A stretch of DNA of 64,000 nucleotides. It comes from Porphyromonas endodontalis ATCC 35406 (GTDB taxonomy: Bacteria; Bacteroidota; Bacteroidia; Bacteroidales; Porphyromonadaceae). Each line of letters opens with the position of its first letter. Within the stretch, counting starts at the first letter, position 1. The notes under the pieces were generated by a model. The model was not told where the DNA came from and did not search any database. It was given only the letters and a program-made list of their open reading frames with translations. Location of the stretch: contig NZ_ACNN01000026.1 of NCBI RefSeq assembly GCF_000174815.1, positions 186,001 to 250,000 on the forward strand. Reading direction: 5' to 3'. Shown piece by piece: positions 34,803 to 45,990 of this stretch. Position numbers and translations under genes: made by a program.

Positions 34803-37352
34803 TCACTTGACAGCAAGGGCGGAAGCAATACGGCGGAGCTGATAACGATAGAACGCCTTGGCCGCAGCATCTCCACTATTTGCCTTTTGCTTGTAGAGCT
34901 TCTCTACCTCTTCGAGGGCTGCCATCCAGTACGGAGCGATGCGCTCGGGGCTGAGAGGGCGATAAGACATCGTCATGCGAGTAAATGACTCTTCACCATC
35001 ATTGTACTGATGAGCGGAGGAGACTCCACAGGGGATAGAGGGAACATTAACCCATTGATCGAACTGCTCTTGACAGGCCTCGGTGAAGGCAAGTTTCTTA
35101 TTCTCCACCTTAACAGTAGGCGTTAGTAGCGCATTCTCCAACATCAAATCTATCGCACAAGCCTCTAGCATACGGTCGTATTCGCTCGTCTTACCGGAGC
35201 GAGTAGCTGAGAAGAGAGCCGTTACAACGTCGTGTGTATAATCAGCTAGAGAATAAGCATCTTTGGCTCCCGAGAGATTAAACTCATGAATGCGACGCAA
35301 ATTACCACCACGGAAGAAGTTTCCAACAAAAGAATTGGTAAACTGCTTGACAAGAGTATTACTACCGTTGTCTATTCGATTGAGGAGATCTTGACGCAAG
35401 AGCCAAGTGCTGACCTCGTGGGCTTGGCTACCGAGCCACTCTACTGCACGCTTCTGCTCCGAGCGTGGCACATAGGTATAAGAGGGCTTACCATCTCCCT
35501 GACGACTTTCGCTAAAAACGATCCCTCCAATATGGGCAACAATGTGCCCCACATGGCGCATATATTGACCTACAATCTGGTAATATACCTCCTCGAGGTC
35601 GCGATAGTCCTCTCCCTCTTGATAGAGCCATTTGTCAATATTCTTGGTAATAATCTTGAGATTGGAGATGGACATATCACCCGCCGTAAAATGATCATTG
35701 GAGAGATCTTCGGTTTGAGCGGTGGGATCTACAGTGTTGGGGAATTGCTGAGCACCAAAGAGAAGCATTGGATCTTTGGCATTCTCTTCGAGCATTTTTC
35801 GAAGCTGCTTTTTCTCTCCTTCGGTATCTCCTCGGAAAGTCTCAGGGAGAATTGAGTAGCCCCACTTGATGGCGGCAATATCATACTTACCTAGAATGGG
35901 AGGCGTAAGACGTACACCGCGCTCATAGTCCCCTGGTTGGGCTACAAAATTGTTGCGAGCATAGTCCATAATACTAGGGGTTGTACCATGCTCTTTTGTG
36001 AACTCCGGCGAACGCAAGTTTTCTATGGTATAGGCGTTACTTGCCCCCATGTTGTGCATCAAACCTAAGGTATGCCCCACTTCGTGCGAAGCTACATATC
36101 TAAGGCTCTCGCGCATCACATCGTCCGTGAATACATGCGTACGTACTCGAGGATCCACTGCCCCCGTCTGTACCAAACGCCAATTGTGTACCAATCTTAT
36201 CACGTTGTGGTACCAGATAACCTGAGCAGAAATAATCTCTCCCGAGCGCGGATCCACATAGCTAGGCCCCATAGCATTCTCAATAGCTGTTGTGGCATAA
36301 CGGAATGTATTATAGCGAGCATCGTTGGGGTCGAAGGTCGAATCGGAGGGATAATCGAGCGCCTTGATGGCGTTTTTGAAGCCTGCAGCCTCAAAAGCCG
36401 TATTCCAATCTTCTATTCCTTGCTTGATGGTAGAGCGCCACTTTTCGGGGAAAGCATTGTCCACATAAAAGATGATGGGCTCTACGGGTTCAACGAGTTC
36501 TCCACGCTGATAGGCGGCTGTATCTTTGGGTTCGAGGCGCCAACGATGGATGAGGCGGAAGCTCTCCACCTTGTCTTTGTCCGAAGTAAAAAGACGACGC
36601 GTAGAGGAGAAATAGCCCATACGATTATCCGCATACCGAGGTTGCATAGGCTCTTTGGGAAGGAGTAGAATTGAGCGTTGCATCTCCACAGTATAGGGCG
36701 CACCATGGGGGCGAGTATTATAGGTTAGGCGGCTCACAATCTCCACATTTTTGGGATAGGCCTTAGCCGATGCGACTAGAGAAGCCTCCCCATCAAGAGT
36801 TCCCTGTATAAAGCGCTCTGCCAACGGACCGGAGACTTGTCTCAAAGGCGATATTAACTTCTCATCTCCCGAGAAGAACTTCGTAACGTCTATTAGAGAG
36901 CGGTCTCCCTCTCTCGTAACTATGGGGAACGTCTTTACTACCCTATCCAATGAGTTTGAGCGAAAAGAGCTGGCAATGGCATCTCCCTTACGTACAACGT
37001 CAGACACGTTGGGGCATACGAGATACACGTTATTGTCGTCTTTGGTAAAACGGAAAAGGAAGGGAGAAGACTGGATAACCCCGGCTACCAACTCTCGTGT
37101 ATCACTCACTCCGGCTACGCGGTTGATGAAGTAGAGGTCTCTACCCATCAGAGAATCGGGAATCCCAAAGTAGAGTTTATTCTTCTTATTGTGGTAAACA
37201 GAAAGGAGACCCTTGCTCTCTCTTGCATCGGCAATGGTCTGCTCATACGTGCTCTTCTCTGGAGCTTTCTTTTTCTTTTTGGTAGCACAGCCCCCCAAAA
37301 GCACACTAATACCTAGGGCAGCGACAACCAAAAATTGTCGAGTTACATGCAT
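34803..37352 (-). CDS. zinc-dependent metalloprotease lipoprotein
   Basis: An 849-residue envelope-associated metallopeptidase of the Bacteroidota family with DUF5117/DUF4953-type domains. A lipoprotein signal ends in LGGCATKKKKK (Cys near residue 22). The catalytic site is SHEVGHTLGLMHNMGAS, an extended HExxHxxGxxH zinc motif of metzincin type, followed by a Met in the expected Met-turn region (SIMDYARNN). Family members are cell-surface or periplasmic; substrates are unknown. It is flanked by sod and an iron alcohol dehydrogenase gene, and probably forms a single-gene unit. Confidence 0.9.
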   Translation of the reverse strand: MHVTRQFLVVAALGISVLLGGCATKKKKKAPEKSTYEQTIADARESKGLLSVYHNKKNKLYFGIPDSLMGRDLYFINRVAGVSDTRELVAGVIQSSPFLFRFTKDDNNVYLVCPNVSDVVRKGDAIASSFRSNSLDRVVKTFPIVTREGDRSLIDVTKFFSGDEKLISPLRQVSGPLAERFIQGTLDGEASLVASAKAYPKNVEIVSRLTYNTRPHGAPYTVEMQRSILLLPKEPMQPRYADNRMGYFSSTRRLFTSDKDKVESFRLIHRWRLEPKDTAAYQRGELVEPVEPIIFYVDNAFPEKWRSTIKQGIEDWNTAFEAAGFKNAIKALDYPSDSTFDPNDARYNTFRYATTAIENAMGPSYVDPRSGEIISAQVIWYHNVIRLVHNWRLVQTGAVDPRVRTHVFTDDVMRESLRYVASHEVGHTLGLMHNMGASNAYTIENLRSPEFTKEHGTTPSIMDYARNNFVAQPGDYERGVRLTPPILGKYDIAAIKWGYSILPETFRGDTEGEKKQLRKMLEENAKDPMLLFGAQQFPNTVDPTAQTEDLSNDHFTAGDMSISNLKIITKNIDKWLYQEGEDYRDLEEVYYQIVGQYMRHVGHIVAHIGGIVFSESRQGDGKPSYTYVPRSEQKRAVEWLGSQAHEVSTWLLRQDLLNRIDNGSNTLVKQFTNSFVGNFFRGGNLRRIHEFNLSGAKDAYSLADYTHDVVTALFSATRSGKTSEYDRMLEACAIDLMLENALLTPTVKVENKKLAFTEACQEQFDQWVNVPSIPCGVSSAHQYNDGEESFTRMTMSYRPLSPERIAPYWMAALEEVEKLYKQKANSGDAAAKAFYRYQLRRIASALAVK

Positions 37353-37433
37353 TTTTTGTAGACTTATTATGTGGTTTATTCTTTGTTCCTAGCCTCTTTT
37401 TCAAACGATCTTAACCTCCGAACAAGAAGACAA

Positions 37434-38585
37434 TTAGCGACAATCTGCTAAAATCTCACGTACGACCTCGGGGGTTACCGTTCCATTTTCCCCAAATACT
37501 ACGCCTCTCTCTGTAAACCGACGTACTATTTCGTCTTCTACCTCTTGAGATACTCCAGCTTCGCGAAGGCGTGTAGTAAGACCCAAAGAGCGGAAAAACT
37601 GCTCCGTTGCCTGAATGGCTGCCTCTATACGTTCCTCGTCATTGCCCTCCTTGATACCCCAAATATGCTCAGCATATTCGAGCATCTTGTCGTGCTTATC
37701 ACCCATCCGGCTCATGACGCGCAGGGTAGAGGGCAAAACAATAACCAAAGAGTGCGCATGCGTGAGCCCTGCAATAGCCGTAAGCTCATGCCCAATCATG
37801 TGTGTAGACCAATCTTCCTTTACCCCCCAATTGATGGAGCCATTAAGGGCGTGAGTAGCTGCTACCATAAAATCAGCTCGGGCATCGTAGTTGGGTTCTC
37901 CACTAAGTACCAAAGGGGCAATCTCTCTGAGGGTGAGCAAAATCCCCTCTGCAAAGCGATCCATCAAGCGACTCTGCCCCGGGGCTGTAAGGTATTGCTC
38001 CATTACATGCACATAGCTATCGGCAATGCCGCAGGCCAATTGGAAAGGAGGAAGAGTGTATGTAACCTCCGGATCGAGGATAGAAAAAGTGGGGAATTGG
38101 CCGTGAAATGGGAACTTTTCCTTTGTCTCCGAAGATGAAATAACAGCTCCGGAGTTCATTTCAGACCCCGTAGCAGGGATAGTTAGCACAGTACCCAACG
38201 GAACAAACCGATCGCGTACAATACCCTGCAATACCAGCTGCCAAGGGTCTTCATCTCGCAATAGAGCTGCGGATATAAGCTTGGAGGCATCAATTACCGA
38301 ACCACCCCCTACGGCTAGTACAAAATTGCTCTTCTTTTCTTTCCCTTGGGCTACAGCTCGGCGGATTGTCTCTACCGTAGGATTCGACTCCAGCCCCCAA
38401 AACTCACTATACTCAAAGCCATGGAGAGCTGAGGTTACCTGCTCGTAGACCCCATTACGGCGCACACTCCCTCCCCCATAGGTTACGAGGATCTTCGCAT
38501 CTGAGGGCAAAAGTTTGGCTAGACGAGCTATACTGCCTTTACCAAATATCAGTTGTGTGGGATTGTAATACCTAAAGTTATTCAT
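37434..38585 (-). CDS. iron-containing alcohol dehydrogenase
   Basis: A 383-residue group III alcohol dehydrogenase that reduces aldehydes with NAD(P)H, close to the BDH/YqhD type. The nucleotide-binding GGGSVIDASKLISAA and the metal-ligand segments DSYVHVMEQYL and GLTHAHSLVIVLPS are visible, with a further His in HDKMLEYAEHIWG. Substrate could be butyraldehyde or other toxic aldehydes; not decidable here. A minus-strand -7 box (TATATTTG) lies at 38626-38619, next to a cluster of palindromes. Confidence 0.93.
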   Translation of the reverse strand: MNNFRYYNPTQLIFGKGSIARLAKLLPSDAKILVTYGGGSVRRNGVYEQVTSALHGFEYSEFWGLESNPTVETIRRAVAQGKEKKSNFVLAVGGGSVIDASKLISAALLRDEDPWQLVLQGIVRDRFVPLGTVLTIPATGSEMNSGAVISSSETKEKFPFHGQFPTFSILDPEVTYTLPPFQLACGIADSYVHVMEQYLTAPGQSRLMDRFAEGILLTLREIAPLVLSGEPNYDARADFMVAATHALNGSINWGVKEDWSTHMIGHELTAIAGLTHAHSLVIVLPSTLRVMSRMGDKHDKMLEYAEHIWGIKEGNDEERIEAAIQATEQFFRSLGLTTRLREAGVSQEVEDEIVRRFTERGVVFGENGTVTPEVVREILADCR

Positions 38586-38886
38586 ATCTTAGTTCCATTA
38601 TTTACTGTGATTCAGGCACAAATATAGTATTTTCTTGCCTAATCTTGGAGAAATTCTTGCCCAAGAATCCTAGAGATTTCAGGCAGAATGCAGTGCTATT
38701 TCTGGCTGAAAAAGATTTGAAAATCAGGCAGAAAAGAAGGAACTTTTCAGCTGACGCCAAACGAAGCAAGAAGTTGTAGGTAAAATGGAAATGCTCCCCT
38801 TACAAAACAGGTTTAGAGAGGAAGGCAGAAAATATTCCCGAATTAGAAGAGAGGGGGGCACTCTCCTCTACAAAGTGGGCGAAGTA
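38586..38886. other. intergenic region with TTC-N5-GAA palindromes
   Basis: A 301-base gap upstream of the alcohol dehydrogenase gene. It contains its -7 box (38626-38619, minus) and four related palindromic sites: TTCTTGCCCAAGAA (38654-38667), TTCAGGCAGAA (38678-38688), TTCTGGCTGAA (38700-38710) and ATCAGGCAGAA (38723-38733). Beyond ~38760 I see nothing; a small plus-strand frame running into trmN6 is not credible. Confidence 0.5.
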
Positions 38887-39657
38887 CTAGAGAAAGGTAT
38901 AAAAGGGGTGGACGAGATCAAGATATTCCGGAGAATAAGAGGCGATAGTATCCCCGTGAATAACAAGCGTTTGCAACGAAGCAGGCTGTAATAGCTGCCC
39001 GTCTCTCCTTGTCCATTCGCTCAATAGGCGCTTGGGTGGTTTGCCCGGAGTGGTATGTACTGCCGCTAGGCGTATAGGAATTAAGCCCTGAGTAAAGGCA
39101 AACATTCTCAGTTCTTCTAATTGGTCGTAAGGGGTAACTAGAGCCACAACACCCTGGGGACTTAGAAGAGCCGAAGCACGACGCAAAACCTCTTTTGGGG
39201 AGAGAAAACCAATCGCCCGAGCCGTATGTCTTACCTCTGATCGCGCTTGCAACGTATTCTTGTAATAGGGAGGATTGGATACAATCAAGTCATACAACGC
39301 TTGGGGAGCTTGCCAAGTTGAAAAATCGGCTTGCACTACCCTAACCCGAGACGAAAAGGGAGATTGAGCCGCATTGTAGGTAGCTCGCTCCACAGCCGTA
39401 GGTTCGATCTCTAGAGCCGTTACCTCTGCCCGAGGATAGCGTTGTGCCAGCATCAAGGCGATAAGCCCCGTGCCACAGCCCACATCTAGAATCCGTAACG
39501 GAGTCTCTTCTCGGGTATCAATAGAGGCCCATGCGCCCAGGAGAACCCCATCCGTCCCGATACGCATTCCACATCCAGCCTGATCGAGACTGAATTGTTT
39601 GAAGTGAAAAAGATCTCCGCTCGGCATAAAAGAAGGGTGCTCCGGATCTATATCCAT
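38887..39657 (-). CDS. trmN6: tRNA1(Val) adenine-37 N6-methyltransferase
   Basis: A 256-residue Rossmann-fold methyltransferase of the TrmN6/YfiC type, which methylates A37 of tRNA1-Val. Visible are the N-terminal FHFKQFSLDQAGCGMRIGTD substrate segment, the SAM motif I ILDVGCGTGLIALMLAQ, and the N6-adenine motif LIVSNPPYYKN. The length is near the family norm (~245). It starts 29 bases after carB and may be the last gene of the pyrG-carB run. Family membership is firm; the exact tRNA target is inferred. Confidence 0.9.
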   Translation of the reverse strand: MDIDPEHPSFMPSGDLFHFKQFSLDQAGCGMRIGTDGVLLGAWASIDTREETPLRILDVGCGTGLIALMLAQRYPRAEVTALEIEPTAVERATYNAAQSPFSSRVRVVQADFSTWQAPQALYDLIVSNPPYYKNTLQARSEVRHTARAIGFLSPKEVLRRASALLSPQGVVALVTPYDQLEELRMFAFTQGLIPIRLAAVHTTPGKPPKRLLSEWTRRDGQLLQPASLQTLVIHGDTIASYSPEYLDLVHPFYTFL

Positions 39658-39686
39658 CCGAAGCGCCCACTATAAATCAAATCGTG

Positions 39687-42600
39687 TTACTTATACTCGC
39701 TCCAAGACTTAATCTGAATATCATCTTCGGATAAGCGACAGAAGGCGGTAATAAAGGCAGAAGCCAAACGAGCATTCGTAATTAGCGGTATATTAAGATC
39801 GATAGCCGAGCGGCGCAACTTGTAGCCATTAGTCAGCTCGCCAGGCGTAAGGTTCTTGTTGATATTGACCACCAAGTCTACCACATGCTCCTGCAGTAAA
39901 CTGAAAATATAGGGCTTACCTACCTCCTTTTCCCAGTAAACTCGTACAGAGGGTATACCATTCTCTTGCAAGAAGTTGTGTGTACCTTCCGTAGCATAGA
40001 GGGTATACCCCTTCTTGGTGAGAAGGCGACATGCATCCATCAAAGCCACCTTCTGCTTATATCCTCCCGAGGAGAGCAAAATACCCTTGCTGGGGATACG
40101 CTGCCCCACGGAGAGCATGGATTTGAGGATAGCCTCGTCCGTATCGTCTGCAATACAGCCTACCTCCCCTGTAGAAGTCATATCCACTCCGAGTACAGGG
40201 TCGGCTTTTTGCAAACGGGTAAAGGAGAATTGCGAAGCCTTAATCCCCACGTAGTCAAGATCGAATGCGTTCTTATTGGGTTTCTCTACAGGCAAGCCCA
40301 GCATGATACGTGTGGCAAGATCTATGAAGTTTATCTTAAGGACCTTGCTGACAAAGGGGAAACTTCTGGAAGCTCTTAGGTTACATTCGATCACCTTTAT
40401 ATCGTTGTCTTTGGCAAGGAATTGGATATTAAAGGGGCCCGAAATCCTGAGAGCTTCTGCAATTTGTCGACTGATCCGCTTAATACGGCGTACCGTCTCC
40501 ACATAGAGCTTCTGAGCCGGGAATTGGATGGTTGCGTCCCCCGAGTGTACACCGGCAAACTCTATATGTTCACTAATGGCATAGGCAATAATCTCTCCAT
40601 TGCGAGCCACGGCATCCATTTCCACCTCCTTGGCATGCTCAATAAACTGGCTCACTACTACGGGGTGCTTTTGCGACACATTGGCTGCCAACTTGAGGAA
40701 ACGCTCCAACTCTTCGTGGTTGGAACATACATTCATGGCAGCCCCCGAGAGCACATAGCTCGGGCGAACCAATACGGGATAACCCACCTCGCGAACAAAG
40801 TCGTCAATATCCTCTATCGAAGTTAGTTCTCGCCAAGCCGGTTGGTCAACACCAAGGCGATCAAGCATAGCAGAGAACTTGTGACGATCTTCTGCATTGT
40901 CGATACTTTGAGCAGACGTACCCAAGATACGTACGCGTTCTTGATCCAATCGGACTGCCAAGTTATTGGGGATCTGCCCCCCGGTAGAGAGGATTACCCC
41001 CATGGGGTTCTCCAACTCTAGGATATCCATTACACGCTCGAAGGTAAGTTCGTCGAAGTAGAGTCGGTCGCACTCGTCGTAGTCGGTACTTACCGTTTCG
41101 GGGTTGTAGTTAATCATTACGGAATCATACCCCTCTCTGCGTATGGTATTAAGAGCATTTACTCCACACCAGTCAAACTCTACAGAGCTACCAATACGAT
41201 ATGCCCCCGAACCTAAAACTACGACGGCAGGCTTCGTCGTATGGTAGGAGAGATCGTGCTCCACGCCATGGTACGTAAGGTAGAGATAATTCGTTTGCGC
41301 AGGGAACTCAGCTGCCAAGGTATCTATTTGTTTTACCACAGGATAGATACCCTGCTTTAGACGGAAAGCTCGTACTTCGTTGGAGGCTTGCTCTAGATCA
41401 TTACGATTGTGCTTCCAAACAGCTCGGGCAATCTGGAAGTCGGAAAAACCTTGCTGCTTAGCCATTCGCATCAGCTCTGGGGTAATGCCTTCCAAATCGG
41501 CGTGCGACTCAAGCTCTTCCGCCGTATTCAAGATATTCTTGAGTCGGCTCAAAAACCACTTATCGATGCGTGTAAGCTTGTGAATATCATCGACTGAATA
41601 ACCGGCTCTAAAGGCCTTACTAATCACAAAAATACGTGTATCGGTAGGAGCCTTAAGGGCGGCATCAATATCTTTGATCACGAGTTCTTTATTCTCACAG
41701 AAGCCGTGCATCCCCTGCCCGATCATGCGGAGCCCCTTTTGTATCGCCTCTTCAAAAGTACGACCAATAGCCATTACCTCTCCCACACTCTTCATGCTAC
41801 TGCCCAACTCTCGGGAGACTCCATGGAATTTACCAAGGTCCCAACGAGGGATTTTGCAGACGCAGTAGTCGAGAGCCGGCTCAAAAAAGGCAGGAGTAGT
41901 ACGCGTAACGCTATTCTTGAGATCGAACAATCCATACCCAAGACCCAGCTTAGCCGCAATAAAGGCAAGGGGATAGCCAGTTGCCTTAGAGGCAAGAGCC
42001 GAGGAGCGAGAAAGACGCGCGTTTACCTCTATTACACGGTAATCTTCACTCTCAGGATCGAGAGCATATTGTACATTACACTCCCCTACAATACCAAGGT
42101 GACGGATGATACGAATCGCAAGCGAACGCAATTTGTGGTACTCATTATTGGAGAGAGTTTGCGAAGGTGCAATTACAATACTCTCACCGGTATGGATACC
42201 GAGAGGGTCGAAATTCTCCATATTACATACCGTAATACAATTGTCGTAGGCATCTCGTACGACCTCGTATTCGATCTCCTTCCAGCCCTTTAGGCTTTTC
42301 TCTACAAGCACCTGAGGTGAGAAAGAAAAGGCCTTTTCACAAAGGATATCAAGCTCTTCTTCATTATCGCAAAAGCCACTTCCTAACCCCCCAAGGGCAA
42401 AAGCGGCTCGGATAATTACGGGGTAGCCAAGATGCTTAGCAGCCTTACGTGCAGCCTCGATGCTCTCAACAGCCTCGCTAGCGATAGTCTTAACGTTAAT
42501 CTCATTGAGCTTCTCAACAAAGAGTTCGCGGTCTTCGGTTGCAATGATGGTCTCCACAGGAGTACCCAATACCTCCACGTTGTAGCGATCCAAAACTCCC

Positions 42601-42914
42601 TGCCGATAGAGAGCCACTCCGCAGTTGAGCGCAGTCTGTCCTCCAAAGGCAAGCAAGATGCCATCAGGGCGTTCTTTGGCGATTACTTTCTCTACAAAAA
42701 AAGGTGTCACAGGGAGGAAATAAACCTCATCCGCAACACCCTCACTTGTCTGCACAGTGGCAATATTTGGATTGATAAGGATGGTTTTAATGCCTTCTTC
42801 TCGAATAGCTTTGAGAGCTTGGGAACCGGAATAATCAAATTCCCCTGCTTCTCCTATCTTAAGAGCACCAGAGCCGAGTACTAATACCTTCTTCGGTTTG
42901 CCATTGCTAGTCAT
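39687..42914 (-). CDS. carB: carbamoyl-phosphate synthase large subunit
   Basis: CarB makes carbamoyl phosphate from bicarbonate, ATP and ammonia passed from CarA, for pyrimidine and arginine synthesis. At 1075 residues it has the usual length: two homologous ATP-grasp halves (N-terminal [19 protein letters not shown] and [19 protein letters not shown] near residue 560 are the paired pre-ATP-grasp motifs), then a C-terminal regulatory MGS-like domain with [14 protein letters not shown]. It lies 90 bases after carA and 29 before trmN6. Confidence 0.98.
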   Translation of the reverse strand: MTSNGKPKKVLVLGSGALKIGEAGEFDYSGSQALKAIREEGIKTILINPNIATVQTSEGVADEVYFLPVTPFFVEKVIAKERPDGILLAFGGQTALNCGVALYRQGVLDRYNVEVLGTPVETIIATEDRELFVEKLNEINVKTIASEAVESIEAARKAAKHLGYPVIIRAAFALGGLGSGFCDNEEELDILCEKAFSFSPQVLVEKSLKGWKEIEYEVVRDAYDNCITVCNMENFDPLGIHTGESIVIAPSQTLSNNEYHKLRSLAIRIIRHLGIVGECNVQYALDPESEDYRVIEVNARLSRSSALASKATGYPLAFIAAKLGLGYGLFDLKNSVTRTTPAFFEPALDYCVCKIPRWDLGKFHGVSRELGSSMKSVGEVMAIGRTFEEAIQKGLRMIGQGMHGFCENKELVIKDIDAALKAPTDTRIFVISKAFRAGYSVDDIHKLTRIDKWFLSRLKNILNTAEELESHADLEGITPELMRMAKQQGFSDFQIARAVWKHNRNDLEQASNEVRAFRLKQGIYPVVKQIDTLAAEFPAQTNYLYLTYHGVEHDLSYHTTKPAVVVLGSGAYRIGSSVEFDWCGVNALNTIRREGYDSVMINYNPETVSTDYDECDRLYFDELTFERVMDILELENPMGVILSTGGQIPNNLAVRLDQERVRILGTSAQSIDNAEDRHKFSAMLDRLGVDQPAWRELTSIEDIDDFVREVGYPVLVRPSYVLSGAAMNVCSNHEELERFLKLAANVSQKHPVVVSQFIEHAKEVEMDAVARNGEIIAYAISEHIEFAGVHSGDATIQFPAQKLYVETVRRIKRISRQIAEALRISGPFNIQFLAKDNDIKVIECNLRASRSFPFVSKVLKINFIDLATRIMLGLPVEKPNKNAFDLDYVGIKASQFSFTRLQKADPVLGVDMTSTGEVGCIADDTDEAILKSMLSVGQRIPSKGILLSSGGYKQKVALMDACRLLTKKGYTLYATEGTHNFLQENGIPSVRVYWEKEVGKPYIFSLLQEHVVDLVVNINKNLTPGELTNGYKLRRSAIDLNIPLITNARLASAFITAFCRLSEDDIQIKSWSEYK

Positions 42915-43004
42915 ATTGTCTTCTTGATTGCTTGGTCTGAAATATAGAAATAGATGGATTCGAAAAATCTTTATCTCCCCTCACACTCTTGGGATACAAC
43001 CGCC

Positions 43005-44072
43005 CTAGAGGAGAGAAAGAAATTCATCGAAAATGAAGAGCGTATCCTTAGGTCCTCCAAAAGCCTCAGGATGAAATTGTACAGAACGGATGGGCTTTGT
43101 CTTATGCTTAATCCCCTCATTCGATCCGTCATTGAGATTGACGAACCACTCCTCCCAGTCGGCTCCCAATGTACTGCCATCCACTGCAAAACTATGGTTC
43201 TGACTCGTGATAAAGCAGTTATTTGTACCGACCATACGCACCGGTTGATTGTGGCTCCGATGCCCATACTTGAGCTTATAAATCTTAGCACCCGCCGCCA
43301 ATGAGAGGAGCTGATTACCCATACAGATACCATAAATGGGCTTATCTCCAGCAATAACTCGACGCAAGTTCTCTACGGTCTTTACACACATCTCGGGATT
43401 ACCGGGGCCATTACTGATGAAAACGCCATCGTACGAGAGCGTGGTAAAGTCGTAGTCCCAAGGTACACGCACCACGGTAACATCCTCACGCAATAGCTGA
43501 CGGATGATATTGTGCTTCACCCCACAATCGATCAATACTACCGTTTTAGAGCCTTGACCGTAGCGCACTACTTCTCGAGTAGAAGCCTCAGCGACCAAGT
43601 TACGCTCTTCCCATTGAGCATCTTCTATTGGGGTATCAACGGCCTCGATAGTAATTGTTCCCTTTTGAGAACCATGCTCACGAAGGTGCTTTGTAAGGGC
43701 TCTTGTATCAATATTTGTAAGCCCCACAGTCCCCTCCTCTTTGAGGCGATCTGCGAGAGAAGACGCAGCATTCCAATGGCTATATTCTGTAGAATAGTCT
43801 GCCACCAAGATGGCCTGCATATAGATATGCTCGCTCTCAAGATAACGCGATATTCCCTCGGGAGAGACTTCACTAGATGGGATACCATAATTTCCCACCA
43901 TGGGGTAGGTCATCACCATAATCTGCCCCATGTAACTTGGGTCTGTCAAGCTCTCGGGATAGCCATTCATAGCTGTATTGAATACAACCTCTCCTACAAT
44001 ATTTTTCTCTGCTCCAAAAGAATAACCCTCAAATGAGGTACCATCTTGCAGCGTTAGGGTTGCTTTCTTCAT
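43005..44072 (-). CDS. carA: carbamoyl-phosphate synthase small subunit
   Basis: CarA hydrolyses glutamine and channels ammonia to CarB. The class I amidotransferase domain has the nucleophile in YGICMGNQLL; the residue after Gly is Asn where E. coli has His (GICLGHQ), a non-catalytic change. The C-terminal QFHPEAFGGPKDT carries the His/Glu of the triad. The ATG at 44072, one base after the purF stop, is preferred over an in-frame start 16 codons upstream inside purF; it gives MKKATLTLQDGTSFEGYSFG, which fits the family. 355 residues. Confidence 0.96.
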   Translation of the reverse strand: MKKATLTLQDGTSFEGYSFGAEKNIVGEVVFNTAMNGYPESLTDPSYMGQIMVMTYPMVGNYGIPSSEVSPEGISRYLESEHIYMQAILVADYSTEYSHWNAASSLADRLKEEGTVGLTNIDTRALTKHLREHGSQKGTITIEAVDTPIEDAQWEERNLVAEASTREVVRYGQGSKTVVLIDCGVKHNIIRQLLREDVTVVRVPWDYDFTTLSYDGVFISNGPGNPEMCVKTVENLRRVIAGDKPIYGICMGNQLLSLAAGAKIYKLKYGHRSHNQPVRMVGTNNCFITSQNHSFAVDGSTLGADWEEWFVNLNDGSNEGIKHKTKPIRSVQFHPEAFGGPKDTLFIFDEFLSLL

Positions 44073-44073
44073 A

Positions 44074-45966
44074 TTACTCCTTATGCCAATCGTTTTCCAC
44101 ATAGTTGATGAATGCCTCATTTACAAGGTGTGCCCCTCCCGGTGTTGGGAAGTTCCCTGTAAAATACCAGTCTCCGGGATGATTGGGGATAGCGTCGTGC
44201 AACCCCTCAATGCTCTGGAATACAATCTTCACCTCAGCCTTAAGCTGCTGAGGTTTTACCAGTTCTACAATCTTTTCGGAGATCTCCTCGGACGAAAAAG
44301 GCTTGTATATGGCCTTTACCACATTGGGTACAAAGTTGTTGCGCGACACCTTACGCAACCCCAAAGCCTCACGGTATTGTTGCTCTATAATGTAATTGGT
44401 ACCACGCTCCTCATGCAGGGCAATCGCAGCACGGAAGGCGATAAATTCCTTCATCCTACTCATATCAATCCCATAGCAATCGGGGTAACGTATCTGAGGA
44501 GAGCTGGATACAATAACAATTAGTTTAGGGCCAATGCGATCGAGTATTTTGAGAATACTTTGCTTGATAGTCGTACCTCGTACGATACTATCGTCTATGA
44601 TTACAAGATTATCTTTCCCATACTCTATGCTACCATAAGTAACGTCATAGACGTGGGCAGCGAGGTCATTACGGCTATTCCCTTCCGCAATAAAAGTCCG
44701 TAGCTTGATGTCCTTAATCGCGACCTTTTCTACGCGAACCTTGCGATTGATAATGGCCGATAACTCCTCTGGGGTACAAGTGCCATTTTTTTCTTTTATG
44801 GCCTCTAACTTTTCTCGATTCAGATGATCATTAAGCCCCTCTACCATGCCGTAATAGGCAACTTCTGCAGTATTGGGGACAAATGAGAACACCGAGTGAT
44901 CGAGGTCGTTATCAATGGCTTGTAAGATTTTAGGAGCAAGCAAATACCCTAGCTTCTTACGCTCTTTGTATATATCAACGTCACTACCTCGCGAGAAGTA
45001 AATACGCTCAAAGGAACAAGCCTTAAGGTTATCGGGCGCCAAGATCTGCTCCATGCGTATCTCCCCTCTCTGGTTGATAAGGAGAGATTGCCCCGGCATC
45101 AACTCTTGTACCGCCTCGTGCGTTACATTCATTACGGTTTGGATAACGGGACGCTCCGAAGCAATTACGGCGATTTCATCATCTGCATAGTAAAATGCCG
45201 GTCGAATGCCATGAGCATCGCGCACAGCGTACATCTCCCCACTACCGGTAAGCCCACACATTACAAATCCGCCATCCCAAAGGGGAGCAGCTTTGCGTAG
45301 CACTTGGGCGAGATCCATCTTCTCCTCGATGTAGTGAGTAATGTCCATCCCTCGCAAGTTATGCTCCAAACGCCCCATGGTGTACACGCGCTCTACCTCG
45401 CGATCAAGCCTGTGCCCGATCTGCTCTAGCAGGATATGCATGTCGCTAATTACGCGTGGATGCTGCCCTTTGCTGGTGATTGCATCAAAGATTGCATCCA
45501 CATTCGTAAGATTGAAATTACCACAAATGGCAAGGGTACGTGCGCGCCAATTACTACGGCGAATCATCGGATGAACGAAGGAGAGTCCACTCTTGCCCGT
45601 AGTAGAGTAACGGAGGTGCCCCATGTAGCACTCTCCTGCAAAGGGGATATGTTCTTGAGCGAAGACGGCATCACTGAGCTGCTCGGGAGTATAATCTGCA
45701 AATAAGCGATGCGTATCGCTAAATATCTCTGCAATAGCATTAGATCCCTCTGCTCGTTGGCGATAGAGATACTCTTCTCCCGGGGCAGCATGTTGCTTGA
45801 CGGCGGCAAATCCTGCCCCCTCCTGCCCTCGGTTATGCTGTTTCTCCATCAGCAGGTAGAGCTTATTAAGCCCGTACATCCAGGTACCATACTTTTCTTG
45901 ATAGTAAGAGAGCGGTTTTAGGAGCCGTACGAGAGCTATCCCGCATTCATGTTTGAGTGGTTCCAT
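44074..45966 (-). CDS. purF: amidophosphoribosyltransferase, long Bacteroidota type
   Basis: Catalyses the first committed step of purine synthesis (PRPP plus glutamine to phosphoribosylamine). At 630 residues it is longer than E. coli PurF (505), as is typical in Bacteroidota. The N-terminal class II amidotransferase nucleophile is Cys8 (MEPLKHECGIAL; a short propeptide is expected to be removed), with HLRYSTTGKSGLSF following. The PRPP motif is VIIDDSIVRGTTIKQS. Its stop is one base from the carA start, so the two are likely coupled in translation. Confidence 0.96.
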   Translation of the reverse strand: MEPLKHECGIALVRLLKPLSYYQEKYGTWMYGLNKLYLLMEKQHNRGQEGAGFAAVKQHAAPGEEYLYRQRAEGSNAIAEIFSDTHRLFADYTPEQLSDAVFAQEHIPFAGECYMGHLRYSTTGKSGLSFVHPMIRRSNWRARTLAICGNFNLTNVDAIFDAITSKGQHPRVISDMHILLEQIGHRLDREVERVYTMGRLEHNLRGMDITHYIEEKMDLAQVLRKAAPLWDGGFVMCGLTGSGEMYAVRDAHGIRPAFYYADDEIAVIASERPVIQTVMNVTHEAVQELMPGQSLLINQRGEIRMEQILAPDNLKACSFERIYFSRGSDVDIYKERKKLGYLLAPKILQAIDNDLDHSVFSFVPNTAEVAYYGMVEGLNDHLNREKLEAIKEKNGTCTPEELSAIINRKVRVEKVAIKDIKLRTFIAEGNSRNDLAAHVYDVTYGSIEYGKDNLVIIDDSIVRGTTIKQSILKILDRIGPKLIVIVSSSPQIRYPDCYGIDMSRMKEFIAFRAAIALHEERGTNYIIEQQYREALGLRKVSRNNFVPNVVKAIYKPFSSEEISEKIVELVKPQQLKAEVKIVFQSIEGLHDAIPNHPGDWYFTGNFPTPGGAHLVNEAFINYVENDWHKE

Positions 45967-45990
45967 AGAGGATTATCTACTTAATGGAGA

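Noticed and set aside
38785-38991. 68-codon plus-strand open frame overlapping the end of trmN6
   Set aside because: It is antisense to a well-supported gene and has no independent support.
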